Of a stretch of DNA of 64,000 nt, positions 20,001-27,435 are shown in pieces. How positions within the stretch are numbered: position 1 is the stretch's first letter; every line of letters starts with the position of its first letter. A program made the translations under genes and the position numbers. The DNA lies in the NCBI RefSeq assembly GCF_007197735.1, contig NZ_CP041637.1, positions 1,240,001 to 1,304,000 of the forward strand, read 5' to 3'. Origin of the DNA: Formosa sediminum. Its GTDB lineage: Bacteria; Bacteroidota; Bacteroidia; Flavobacteriales; Flavobacteriaceae. The notes under the pieces are model-generated. The model was given only the letters and a program-made list of their open reading frames with translations. It did no database searches and had not been told where the DNA came from.

Positions 20001-20262
20001 AACTACCATTACTACTATGGCTGGTTTAGCACCTTTACTTATGGAGAAAAGCCGACAAGCTCAATTTTTAAAACCAATGGCTATTTCAATAACATTTGGT
20101 ATTGCCTATGCAACCATATTAACGTTACTTGTCTTGCCTTTATTTTTATCGTTTAGTAATAGTATTAAGCAAAAAACAAAATGGTTAATAACAGGTAAAC
20201 AAGTTACTAAAGAAGAAGTAGAACGTGCAATTAAAGAACAAAATGATGAACATACACATTAA
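17059..20262 (+). CDS. RND-superfamily efflux permease (AcrB-like)
   Basis: 1067-aa proton-driven inner-membrane pump. Standard RND architecture: TM1 at about 10-30, a first periplasmic loop with porter domain sequence SYPGASPQEIEEGIVLKIED, a TM2-6 bundle starting near 335 with ILVDDGIVIAENI in TM4 (the Asp pair that relays protons), a second loop, and TM8-12 near 880-1040 with GIMVNDGLVLIGKF. Length fits HAE1/HME-type pumps. Between adaptor and tolC genes, so it forms a complete tripartite system. The start overlaps nothing upstream; its 3' end overlaps the tolC start. Confidence 0.94.
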   Translation: MRKIIAYFIKHHIAVTIFILGFTIFGILGLLSLKSSYFPIIESKIITVQISYPGASPQEIEEGIVLKIEDNLKGLQGVDRVTSTSQEDSGTITIEILKGENIDFMLLEIKNAVDRVPSFPTGMEPLVVAKTENVRETISFAISGENISLSTLKQIGRQIENDLRAIEGISQVEVTGYPEEEIEIAVNENSLLAYNITFSEVAAAVSNSNILVTGGNIKTNAEEFLIRANNRSYYSDELSNIVVRAFADGKTIRLKDVAVLRDRFSETPNATYFNGELSVNVSVTSTDSEDLLSSADQVKAYIEKFNQSHNNVQLDVVRDLSITLKQRTQLLTENAIAGMLLVLLFLSLFLNTRLAFWVAFGLPISFLGMLIFAGNFDVTINQFSLFGMIIVIGILVDDGIVIAENIYQHFENGKDPINAAIDGTLEVIPPVVSAIITTLLAFSTFLFLESRIGEFFSEVSVIVILTLVVSLIEALIILPAHLAHSKALQRHKDRKNNPKTKTGLFFSKMRGINALGDRIMIFLREKIYVPILNFIFEFKILALGIFLGILVLTFGAIGGGIIGVTIFPSIASDRVSIELEMPNGTNVRVTDSIMAIIEEKAYIVNEEFTEKYLGGTDKQLFENTIKNINSASSATLNINMLPGEERPDVINASLVANRVRELVGPVIGVEKLIFGSGGNFGGSPVAVSLLSNNIEELKAAKVELKSILETNPLLKDVADNDPAGIKEIRLELKESAYLLGLDLSSVMSQIRAGFFGVQAQRFQRGQDEIKVWVRYDIENRASINDLDDMRIVTPSGERVTFKDIANYTIERGDVAINHLEGRREIEVSADLKDPNTSATDILDDIKTTVIPQLQAKYPTISASYEGQNREAAKLNRSLKSAGIVIILLIYITIAFTFRSLSQPLLLIILIPFSLTAVAWGHWILGFPVNVLSLLGIIALIGIMVNDGLVLIGKFNTNLKEGLKFDDALKEAGKSRFRAIFLTTITTMAGLAPLLMEKSRQAQFLKPMAISITFGIAYATILTLLVLPLFLSFSNSIKQKTKWLITGKQVTKEEVERAIKEQNDEHTH

Positions 20263-21568
20263 ATATAATATGATTTTGCTGATGTTGTTTATGTTTACAT
20301 CGGCTAATGCTCAAGACGTTTTAACATTAAATAAAGCCGTAACCATTGCGTTAGACAATAACTATGGTGTTAAAATTGCTAATAATAATACAGCAATAGC
20401 AGAAAACAATAAAAGTGTATTAAACTCGGGATATTTGCCAACATTATCTGGTGATGCTGCCGCGGGTTATAATTTAGATAATACCGAGGCTATTTTCTCT
20501 GATGGAAGCGTAACTACTTTAAATGGTGCAGAAAGTTCTAATTATAGCACGTCTATTAATTTAGATTATACGCTGTTTGATGGTTTAGGTAGGTATTACG
20601 ATTATAAGCAGTTAAAGGAAGAGTATCAGCTTTCTAAATTAGAGGCTAGAGAAACTATAGAGAATACAATTGCACAGTTATTTACGGTATACTATAGTGT
20701 GGCACAAAATTCAGAAAACGCAGATGCTTTAAAACAGACATTAGAAATATCTAACGATCGTATTTTAAGAGCACAGTATCAATTTGATTATGGGCAAGGC
20801 ACAATGTTAGATGTTTTAAATGCTCAAGTAGATATTAATAATGATAGTATTAATTTAATGAATTCAGAGCAAAATTTATTAAATTCTAAACGCGATTTAA
20901 ATGTAGTTCTAGGTACCGAATTAGATCTAGATTTTAAGGTCGATACTTTAATTACCTTTTTGTTAGATATTAATAAAGAAGATTTGCATGCCAAAATGCG
21001 GGCTAATAATGTGTCTCTTTTACAAATGGATAAAAATATTGCTATAAACGAGTTTACCATTCAGGCCAATAAATCTGGTTATTTACCAACAATTGGTTTA
21101 ACAGGGTCTTATGGATGGAATAAAAGTAATAACAATGCAGCTTCATTTTTGGCAGAATCTACCAATACAGGTTTTTCTGGTGGAGTGGTCTTAAGTTGGG
21201 ATTTATTTGATGGAGGTAGTACCATTACAAGTGTTAAAAACGCTAAGATTAATTTAGATAATCAAAAACTTGAAAAAGAATCCATATATCTTAGTTTAGA
21301 TCGCGACTTTAATAATGCTTGGGGAGATTACCAAAACAAATTAAAAATTTATAACATACAAGAAAACAATATAATTACCTCTAAAAATAATTTTGATAGA
21401 ACTAAGGAACAGTTTAAACTGGGCCAAATTACATCTATAGAATTTAGGCAGGCGCAATTAAATTTATTAACAGCAGAGTTTAGTAGAAATAATGCTAAAT
21501 ATGAAGCTAAAATAGCCGAATTATATTTACTACAATTAAGTGGTGAATTATTAAATGTCAAGTTGTAA
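20243..21568 (+). CDS. TolC-family outer-membrane efflux channel
   Basis: About 441-aa outer-membrane factor forming the exit duct of the RND system. I choose the ATG at 20243 (or 20246), which overlaps the pump gene by 20 nt and leaves a proper signal peptide ending in FTSANA before QDVLTLNKAV; an upstream ATG at 20225 would add six residues before it. Two OEP repeats are visible: the first with ALDNNYGVKIANNNTAIAEN, the second with ANNVSLLQMDKNIAINEF, both with long coiled-coil helices. Translational coupling with the pump gene is likely. A strong bidirectional hairpin follows. Confidence 0.92.
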   Translation: MMNIHIKYNMILLMLFMFTSANAQDVLTLNKAVTIALDNNYGVKIANNNTAIAENNKSVLNSGYLPTLSGDAAAGYNLDNTEAIFSDGSVTTLNGAESSNYSTSINLDYTLFDGLGRYYDYKQLKEEYQLSKLEARETIENTIAQLFTVYYSVAQNSENADALKQTLEISNDRILRAQYQFDYGQGTMLDVLNAQVDINNDSINLMNSEQNLLNSKRDLNVVLGTELDLDFKVDTLITFLLDINKEDLHAKMRANNVSLLQMDKNIAINEFTIQANKSGYLPTIGLTGSYGWNKSNNNAASFLAESTNTGFSGGVVLSWDLFDGGSTITSVKNAKINLDNQKLEKESIYLSLDRDFNNAWGDYQNKLKIYNIQENNIITSKNNFDRTKEQFKLGQITSIEFRQAQLNLLTAEFSRNNAKYEAKIAELYLLQLSGELLNVKL

Positions 21569-21588
21569 ATTACATTATAAAACATAAA

Positions 21589-21625
21589 AAAATCCCGTTT
21601 TCAGACTATTGAAAAACGGGATTTT
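21589..21625. terminator. bidirectional terminator between tolC and the phytase gene
   Basis: 13-bp perfect inverted repeat (21589-21601 with 21613-21625, core AAAATCCCGTTTT) with an 11-nt loop; the A/T-rich flanks can act as T-tracts on both strands. It separates convergent genes ending at 21568 and 21648. Confidence 0.85.
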
Positions 21626-21647
21626 AATTTTTATAGTGTTTACTATA

Positions 21648-22661
21648 TTATCTTAGCTTAAGAGAATCTAGACTGTGGAAAAAGAAATCTTTCTCATCAT
21701 TCATAGACACAAATAGTCCGTTAGGGAATTTAGATCCTAATGCCTCTGTAGTTACATCACATCCATCTGTTTCAATAGTACCTAAATTTAGTGTTTTTAC
21801 AAAAGTATTATCTCCTCGTTTAAAAATATTAAAACTGTGATCTTGTTGGTTAGAGATAATTAAAAAACCTTCACCAGTATTGTAAGTCGCTAAAGCAATA
21901 CCCTCTATGTCATCTTTAAAACGGCCTTCTCCAAATATTGAAATTTGTGAGTCTCCTTTTGCTGGATCTGCGTAAAATTTTCTAACTCCAATCCCTTCAT
22001 CAGAATAATATACATGTCCTAGAGCGTCATCTACAACTATAGCTTCAATTTCTTTTGTACCACTAAACGTTCCAAATTTTCTAACTAATTTAGCTGCTAC
22101 AGTATTCATGTTAGCACTTAATTCGTATTGATATAAATACCCTTCAGTTGGTCCTTTTTTACGTCCAACAATAGCATATGTTTTATTATTCTCAGGGTTT
22201 TTGTATATACTAATTCCCATTGGGCGTCTTAACTCAAGATCTGTTTCGTCTTCAAACACAGGAAAACCGCCATTATCTAAAGGTGTCATGTCTGGAATAG
22301 AATATAATCGTATTTGATGTTTTTCTCGTTCTGTAAACATCATAATATCGATTTGGGTAGAATCGTTTAAAGCAAACCCATATTCAATGTCTACATTATT
22401 TGGATAACTTAGACCTGTAATGCTTTTATCTTTAATTATTTTACCGTCTAAATTAAAAGCATACACACCACCGTTTACTTCGTCTTTATCTGTACCAAAA
22501 ACTATACTTTGCTCTGGGTTAGATTTGTTAACCCAAATGGCAGGATCGTCTGTGTCAAAAGGTGTTTTTTCTGTGATTAATGTAGGTTTAATTTCTGGTA
22601 AATTACTTTTACAGCCGGTTAAGGCAGAGACTAGTAAGCAGCCAAATATATATTTTTTCAT
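21648..22661 (-). CDS. beta-propeller phytase (3-phytase), lipoprotein
   Basis: 337-aa predicted Ca2+-dependent BPP-type phytase releasing phosphate from inositol hexakisphosphate. Lipobox at SALTGC (Cys17) suggests outer-membrane or periplasmic lipid anchoring. Family marks: DTDDPAIWVNKSNPEQSIVFGTDKDEVNGGVYAFNLDG near the N-terminus (split here only for reference: DDPAIW, then GTDKDE), PNNVDIEYGF, GRKKGPTEGYLYQY, EIEAIVVDD, YYSDEGIGVRKF and NQQDHSFNIF. The gene starts 3 nt after the TonB-dependent receptor stop, so the two are one transcriptional unit. Confidence 0.9.
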   Translation of the reverse strand: MKKYIFGCLLVSALTGCKSNLPEIKPTLITEKTPFDTDDPAIWVNKSNPEQSIVFGTDKDEVNGGVYAFNLDGKIIKDKSITGLSYPNNVDIEYGFALNDSTQIDIMMFTEREKHQIRLYSIPDMTPLDNGGFPVFEDETDLELRRPMGISIYKNPENNKTYAIVGRKKGPTEGYLYQYELSANMNTVAAKLVRKFGTFSGTKEIEAIVVDDALGHVYYSDEGIGVRKFYADPAKGDSQISIFGEGRFKDDIEGIALATYNTGEGFLIISNQQDHSFNIFKRGDNTFVKTLNLGTIETDGCDVTTEALGSKFPNGLFVSMNDEKDFFFHSLDSLKLR

Positions 22662-22664
22662 ATC

Positions 22665-25517
22665 TTATTTTTTAAATAAATCGTATTTCAATCCAAAAGT
22701 AATTCGTGTTTTGTAATATTCCATTTGCATGGTTCTGTTGCTTACCCCTTGGTAATAGCGTAAAGGTTGGTTTGTAATATTATTAACATCTACGTATAAA
22801 CTTAATTGTTTGGTAAGGTTTGCACGAGCGTTAAGATCTAGAAAGAATTGCTCGTCGTAGTATCTATCTTCAAAAGCACGACCTCCAATTTCGTCTATAT
22901 ACGCATCTGAATAGTTAGCAGATAGACGAATACTAAAGTTTTTACCACTATAACCTAAAGACCCGTTAAACATGTTTGGAGCCGTATTTGGCAGATCTAA
23001 ATCTTCACGTTCTTCACCATCTTCGTTTCTTATGCCTGAAGCATCAGATTTTAAATATGTGTAATTTAAGTATATGTTTAAATTTTTAAGGAAACTAGGT
23101 AAGAAATCTAATTGACGTTGGAATGCTGCTTCAAAACCAAACACAGAAGCTTTATCGCCATTAAAAGGTTGGTATACTTCGTAACCATCTTCGTTTTCGT
23201 ACTGGTAAGTGTAAATAAAGTCGTTTATGTTTTTGTAAAATACACCACCAGATAATAATCCTACAGAAGAGAAATAGTGCTCTGCCATAACATCAAAGTT
23301 CATAGATGTAGTTGGGTCAAGTTCTGGGTTACCTAACACAATTTCTTCATCTTCATTATTTATTTCTCTAAAAGGAACGATGTCTTCGTAGTTTGGTCGT
23401 GCTAAAGTATTTGTCCACGCAAAACGTAACACGGTATTATCGGTAACATCATATTTTAAATGTAAACTAGGTAAAATATTAGTGTAGTTGTTTTTACTTT
23501 TTACAGGAGATGTTCCTGCGTAATCTCCTTCTGCATCAAACACAATTTCGTTTCCAGTAGCATCTACATCAGTATATTCTAGACGTACTCCAAAAAGTAC
23601 ACTAAAGTTATCTGTAATATTTTGGTCTGTCATTACATAACCTGCATATACATTTTCTTTAACATCAAAATTTCCTGTAGCATATTCTTCTGGTAAATCT
23701 TCGCCTTCAAATAGTTCTGAATCATTAAGGTTTAAATTTCCTAAATATTCTGGTGTAGCAAAGTTACCTATTTGATATTGTTTGCCAGCGCTATAATCTG
23801 ATCTGGTATAATTTTTAGTAGGTACATTTCCTAGAAATTCTAAATCGTCGTTTTCTGGACTATATTCTGTAAAATCGTTATCACGTTCTTTAGATTTTAT
23901 TCTGGTTTTAGCTCCAAATTTTAAAGTTCCATTTTCTTCGTCTAAGAGATGTAACGGTAGCTCTAGGTTTACTAAAAAATTTAAATCTGTTTCGTCTGTG
24001 TATTGATTTTCTTCTGTTAGTTCACCCAACTCAAAAAGGCTATAATCTGAATCTTCACTACTTATTGGAGTGTAGTTAGGTTTCTTATAGTTATTATTAA
24101 ATGTTACACCATATTCACTTTCATATTCTAAATAGCGTTCGTTTAAACGTTCTTCTGAAGCTTTAGCGTAGGACGTCATCCAATCTACTTGTAAGTTATT
24201 AATTAAATGTTCTCCGCTTATGCTGTAATTTTGCATACGTTGGTCTTCTAAACGTGTGTTTTTAGATCTATTATTATCTATTCCTCCTTTAGTTTGGCGT
24301 TTAGCTTCAACAGGAAAGGCTGTTAAATTTCCGTTAGCGTCTACATTAAAATCATCGATTCCAATATCTTCACCATCAAGTATTCCTTGTTCTAATACAA
24401 ATCTGTTTTCGCGATCGTCTCTCCAATTGTAAATAGATTTGAAGTATAACGTGTTATTGTCGTTTAATTTATAGTCGAAATTTGCAGAAAAACTACGACG
24501 CACACGTTGTATTTGGTATTCTCTAATTTCAGACACACTTGCATATGGATTAACCTCTATTTCTTGTAAAATATCTTCTCCGTCGCTGTCTGTTTCGCCA
24601 GTGTTATATTCAAATTCATCACTCCATTCTGCTTCAACATCGTCAGATCCAAATTGAGTATCGTTTAAGGAGGCGCCAATGACCCATCCTAATTTATCGT
24701 TTTTACTTCGGTCTCCAAGTAAGAACGATCCGTTTAATATACGCTTGTTATTTATTAAATTAATACCAGAACCTCCTGTAGCCGAAAATCTAAATCCTTG
24801 AGGCGACGTTCTTGTTATTAAGTTTACAGAACCCCCAATGGCGTCTGCATCCATGTCTGGAGTTACGGCTTTATTAACTTCAATAGTCTGTATCATATCA
24901 GACGGAATTAAATCCATTTGTACATTTCTATTGTCTCCTTCTGCAGAAGGAATTCTACTTCCGTTTAAAGTTACAGAATTTAATTGTGGTGCTAAACCAC
25001 GTACAATAATGTTACGAGCTTCTCCTTGGTCGACTTGCATTGTAATTCCAGGTATACGTTTTACAGCATCTCCAATATTTGCATCTGGGAATTTACCAAT
25101 TTGGTCTGTAGATACAATATTAGTAATATTTTGCTTGTTCTTTTGGGTGTTTAAGGCTCTAGCTTGACTACCAAAACCAAAAGAAACGACTTGTACTTCA
25201 TCTAACTCTGTAGCTTGTTCTGAAAGCACAATACTTAAATTAGTAGTTTGTTTAGGCGCTACTGTAATTTGCTGACGGTATTCTGAATATCCCAGATACT
25301 TAATCACTAAATCGTATGTGCCAGCTTCTACATTTACTAAAGTGAATTTTCCGTTAAAATCTGAAATTGCTCCTTTGTTAAGTTGCTCAATTAATACAGA
25401 TGCACCTGGAATAGTGATTTTATTTTCATCTGTAATGAGACCTTGAACTTGTCCGGTTTGGGCTAATGCACTAAAAGATGTTACAATTAGAAGCATTATT
25501 GTAATCCAATTTTTCAT
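22665..25517 (-). CDS. TonB-dependent outer-membrane receptor, phytase-linked
   Basis: 950-aa active transporter of the outer membrane. Signal peptide to about residue 19 (FSALAQ), a carboxypeptidase-regulatory-like beta-sandwich at about 23-105 (ITIPGASVLIEQLNKGAISD), TonB-box-like segment LDEVQVVSFGF, plug domain at about 125-245 (NIGDAVKRIPGITMQVDQGE; LNGSRIPSAEGDN) and a 22-strand barrel ending in FGLKYDLFKK. The barrel style (DRSKNDKLGW, TVLRFAWTNTLARPNYED) is that of TonB receptors without a SusD partner; none is present here. Coupled to phytase and preceded by a membrane-anchored regulator, it most likely imports inositol phosphates or a released product. Confidence 0.93.
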   Translation of the reverse strand: MKNWITIMLLIVTSFSALAQTGQVQGLITDENKITIPGASVLIEQLNKGAISDFNGKFTLVNVEAGTYDLVIKYLGYSEYRQQITVAPKQTTNLSIVLSEQATELDEVQVVSFGFGSQARALNTQKNKQNITNIVSTDQIGKFPDANIGDAVKRIPGITMQVDQGEARNIIVRGLAPQLNSVTLNGSRIPSAEGDNRNVQMDLIPSDMIQTIEVNKAVTPDMDADAIGGSVNLITRTSPQGFRFSATGGSGINLINNKRILNGSFLLGDRSKNDKLGWVIGASLNDTQFGSDDVEAEWSDEFEYNTGETDSDGEDILQEIEVNPYASVSEIREYQIQRVRRSFSANFDYKLNDNNTLYFKSIYNWRDDRENRFVLEQGILDGEDIGIDDFNVDANGNLTAFPVEAKRQTKGGIDNNRSKNTRLEDQRMQNYSISGEHLINNLQVDWMTSYAKASEERLNERYLEYESEYGVTFNNNYKKPNYTPISSEDSDYSLFELGELTEENQYTDETDLNFLVNLELPLHLLDEENGTLKFGAKTRIKSKERDNDFTEYSPENDDLEFLGNVPTKNYTRSDYSAGKQYQIGNFATPEYLGNLNLNDSELFEGEDLPEEYATGNFDVKENVYAGYVMTDQNITDNFSVLFGVRLEYTDVDATGNEIVFDAEGDYAGTSPVKSKNNYTNILPSLHLKYDVTDNTVLRFAWTNTLARPNYEDIVPFREINNEDEEIVLGNPELDPTTSMNFDVMAEHYFSSVGLLSGGVFYKNINDFIYTYQYENEDGYEVYQPFNGDKASVFGFEAAFQRQLDFLPSFLKNLNIYLNYTYLKSDASGIRNEDGEEREDLDLPNTAPNMFNGSLGYSGKNFSIRLSANYSDAYIDEIGGRAFEDRYYDEQFFLDLNARANLTKQLSLYVDVNNITNQPLRYYQGVSNRTMQMEYYKTRITFGLKYDLFKK

Positions 25518-25543
25518 GTTTTTATGTTAATTTTTGTTTGAGA

Positions 25544-25551
25544 CAAATGTA
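25544..25551 (-). promoter_or_regulatory. -7 promoter box (TACATTTG) of the receptor-phytase unit
   Basis: Minus-strand TACATTTG matches TAnnTTTG, 27 nt upstream of the receptor ATG. No -33 match at normal spacing, which would fit a promoter that needs an activator. Confidence 0.5.
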
Positions 25552-25599
25552 GAATCAGAATGCGTTTTCTATCTAAAGTAAGCGTTAACAAAACATGAT

Positions 25600-25612
25600 A
25601 AACACGGTGTTT
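25600..25612. promoter_or_regulatory. 13-nt palindrome upstream of the receptor gene (possible operator)
   Basis: AAACAC-G-GTGTTT is a perfect palindrome centred at 25606, about 55 nt upstream of the -7 box. Its position suits an activator site. Whether the adjacent LuxR-type regulator binds it is unproven; it may be coincidental in AT-rich DNA. Confidence 0.3.
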
Positions 25613-25678
25613 GGCCCTATATTTTAAAGCAACATTAACACTGGGATTACAAGTTGATAATGTTGTGGAAACATTATT

Positions 25679-27304
25679 TTATAGGTTTAGAATAAAGAGT
25701 TGTAGGTCTTCTTTAGAATCTATTGGAAGCTTTTTTCTTAGCCTGTATCTTGCAATTCGCACACTGTCAGGGGTTATGCGTAGTATGGAAGCGATGTCTT
25801 TAGAAGATAAATTAAGTCTTAATAGCATACACAAACGAAGTTCTGAAGGCGACAATTCTTTTGTAACAATAGTTTTTAAGGTGTGAAAAAAATTTGGATG
25901 AATTTGTTCAAAGAAACTTATAAATCCTGTCCATTCTTCTTCCTGAGAAATATCTAAATCTATCTCTTTAATGAGTGTTTCTAATTTAGATTTTATTAAG
26001 GTTGTATTTCTGTCTTTTATATTAGCAAGGGTTCTAGAAATATCTGAAATCATTTTATTTTTATGAGATAAATGCAAACTATAATTTGTAAGTGCAGAAA
26101 TTTTAAATTCAATTTCCCGTTGTAAAGCGGCTTCTTCGTTTGTCTTTTTTTCAAGATTAGATTGTAATAATTGATTTTTATAATCTTGAATTTTAACTTC
26201 TTGTTTTTTACGTTTTCTAAAGTATAAAAACCATCCTGCAAGTATGAGAATTACAAATGTACTAGAGAGTAAAATAATGCGTTGTCTAACCTGATTTAAT
26301 TCATGTTGTTTATTTAGCAATTTTACCTCGGCCTCCCGTTCTTCAACTTCATACAGAATTTGTAAAATACTAACTAATTCGGCATTTTTATATTGGCTTT
26401 CACTAGCATTTAAATCTTTAAATGCTATCATATAGTTAAATGCAGTTTTATAATCGTTTAAATCGGCATAAATTAAAGCGATATCTTTTAATGCTGCTTC
26501 TATTTGATGGGTATTATTAGTAGATTTTGCCATTTGCAAAGCCAATTGCGTGTAGGGTAGTGCTGCTTTAGGATTACCTTGTTTTCTATGAGCATCTCCT
26601 ATATTATTAATAATATTTATTTTATTATTATTAGGAACATGATTTGTATACTTATTGGCTTTATTAAAATATATCAGTGCATTCTCAAAGTGTTCCAAAT
26701 CTTCGTAAATACTACCTATATTCTCGTAAGTAATGGCTAAACCTGTGCTGTCTTGAAGGGTTTTAAAAAGCGCAAGACTTTGTTCCTGATGTTGTAATGC
26801 CAGTGTGTAATCGGAATTTTTTTCTGCAACACTACCTAATAAGGCATAACTTGTTGCTTTACCTTTCTTAAATTGAATTTGGTTTGCAATATTTAGACTT
26901 TTGTTTACGTATTGCAAGGCGTTTTTATACTGTTTTAAACTGAGATGAATGGCTCCTATCTTATTTCCTATATATACAGTTGTTGTATCTAAATGGTCGT
27001 GCAATTCTAGGGCGCTATGGTAATTTTTTATAGCTTCATTTTCAATCCCTAAATGCTCATAAAAATGTGCCAAATCTAAGTGAGCATTAACAATAGCTTT
27101 TGTGTTTTTAGAGGTTGTAGCTTTTTGTAACTGATTTTTTAAATCTTTAAAAACAGTATCTAATTTAATAAGTGGTGTGTGTGGTCTATCTTGAGCATTA
27201 AGACCTATTGTGTTTACAAAAAGTACGATAGCGGTATATGCAATTTTTCGAGCACAATTGTTTTTTAGCTTGTAAGATCTTGTGGGTATTTTAAATCTGA
27301 ACAT
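25679..27304 (-). CDS. membrane-anchored TPR / LuxR-type HTH transcriptional regulator
   Basis: About 541 aa. I prefer the ATG at 27304 over a TTG two codons upstream. N-terminal signal/anchor (about 18-36, IAYTAIVLFVNTIGLNA), then six or so TPR repeats (about 60-300; YGNIGSIYEDLEHFENALIYFNKA type), a transmembrane helix at about 323-345 (IILLSSTFVILILAGWFLYF), a coiled coil, and a C-terminal LuxR/GerE-like HTH (LSPSELRLCMLLRLNLSSKDIASILRI then RIARYRLRKKL). The TPRs would be periplasmic and the HTH cytoplasmic. It lies directly upstream of the receptor-phytase pair on the same strand with a 161-nt gap and is its likely regulator. Confidence 0.85.
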   Translation of the reverse strand: MFRFKIPTRSYKLKNNCARKIAYTAIVLFVNTIGLNAQDRPHTPLIKLDTVFKDLKNQLQKATTSKNTKAIVNAHLDLAHFYEHLGIENEAIKNYHSALELHDHLDTTTVYIGNKIGAIHLSLKQYKNALQYVNKSLNIANQIQFKKGKATSYALLGSVAEKNSDYTLALQHQEQSLALFKTLQDSTGLAITYENIGSIYEDLEHFENALIYFNKANKYTNHVPNNNKINIINNIGDAHRKQGNPKAALPYTQLALQMAKSTNNTHQIEAALKDIALIYADLNDYKTAFNYMIAFKDLNASESQYKNAELVSILQILYEVEEREAEVKLLNKQHELNQVRQRIILLSSTFVILILAGWFLYFRKRKKQEVKIQDYKNQLLQSNLEKKTNEEAALQREIEFKISALTNYSLHLSHKNKMISDISRTLANIKDRNTTLIKSKLETLIKEIDLDISQEEEWTGFISFFEQIHPNFFHTLKTIVTKELSPSELRLCMLLRLNLSSKDIASILRITPDSVRIARYRLRKKLPIDSKEDLQLFILNL

Positions 27305-27379
27305 GGCCAAAATTAAATAATGTAATGTTACTTAATTATTACTTTTATGTCATCTTTTACAATGGTTTTAAGACATAAG

Positions 27380-27412
27380 AAAGCCCTCATTCTGTTTTAG
27401 AATGAGGGCTTT
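27380..27412. terminator. terminator-like hairpin after the S46 peptidase gene
   Basis: 13-bp perfect inverted repeat (27380-27392 with 27400-27412, core AAGCCCTCATTC), 7-nt loop, located 24 nt past the stop at 27436. The T-tract on the minus strand is short (TTTCTT). Confidence 0.7.
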
Positions 27413-27435
27413 TAAAAAAGAATTAAAGCGTTCTG

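Noticed and set aside
24838-25167. 109-codon frame antisense to the TonB receptor
   Set aside because: The receptor's plug domain is unambiguous on the other strand; the frame is a shadow.
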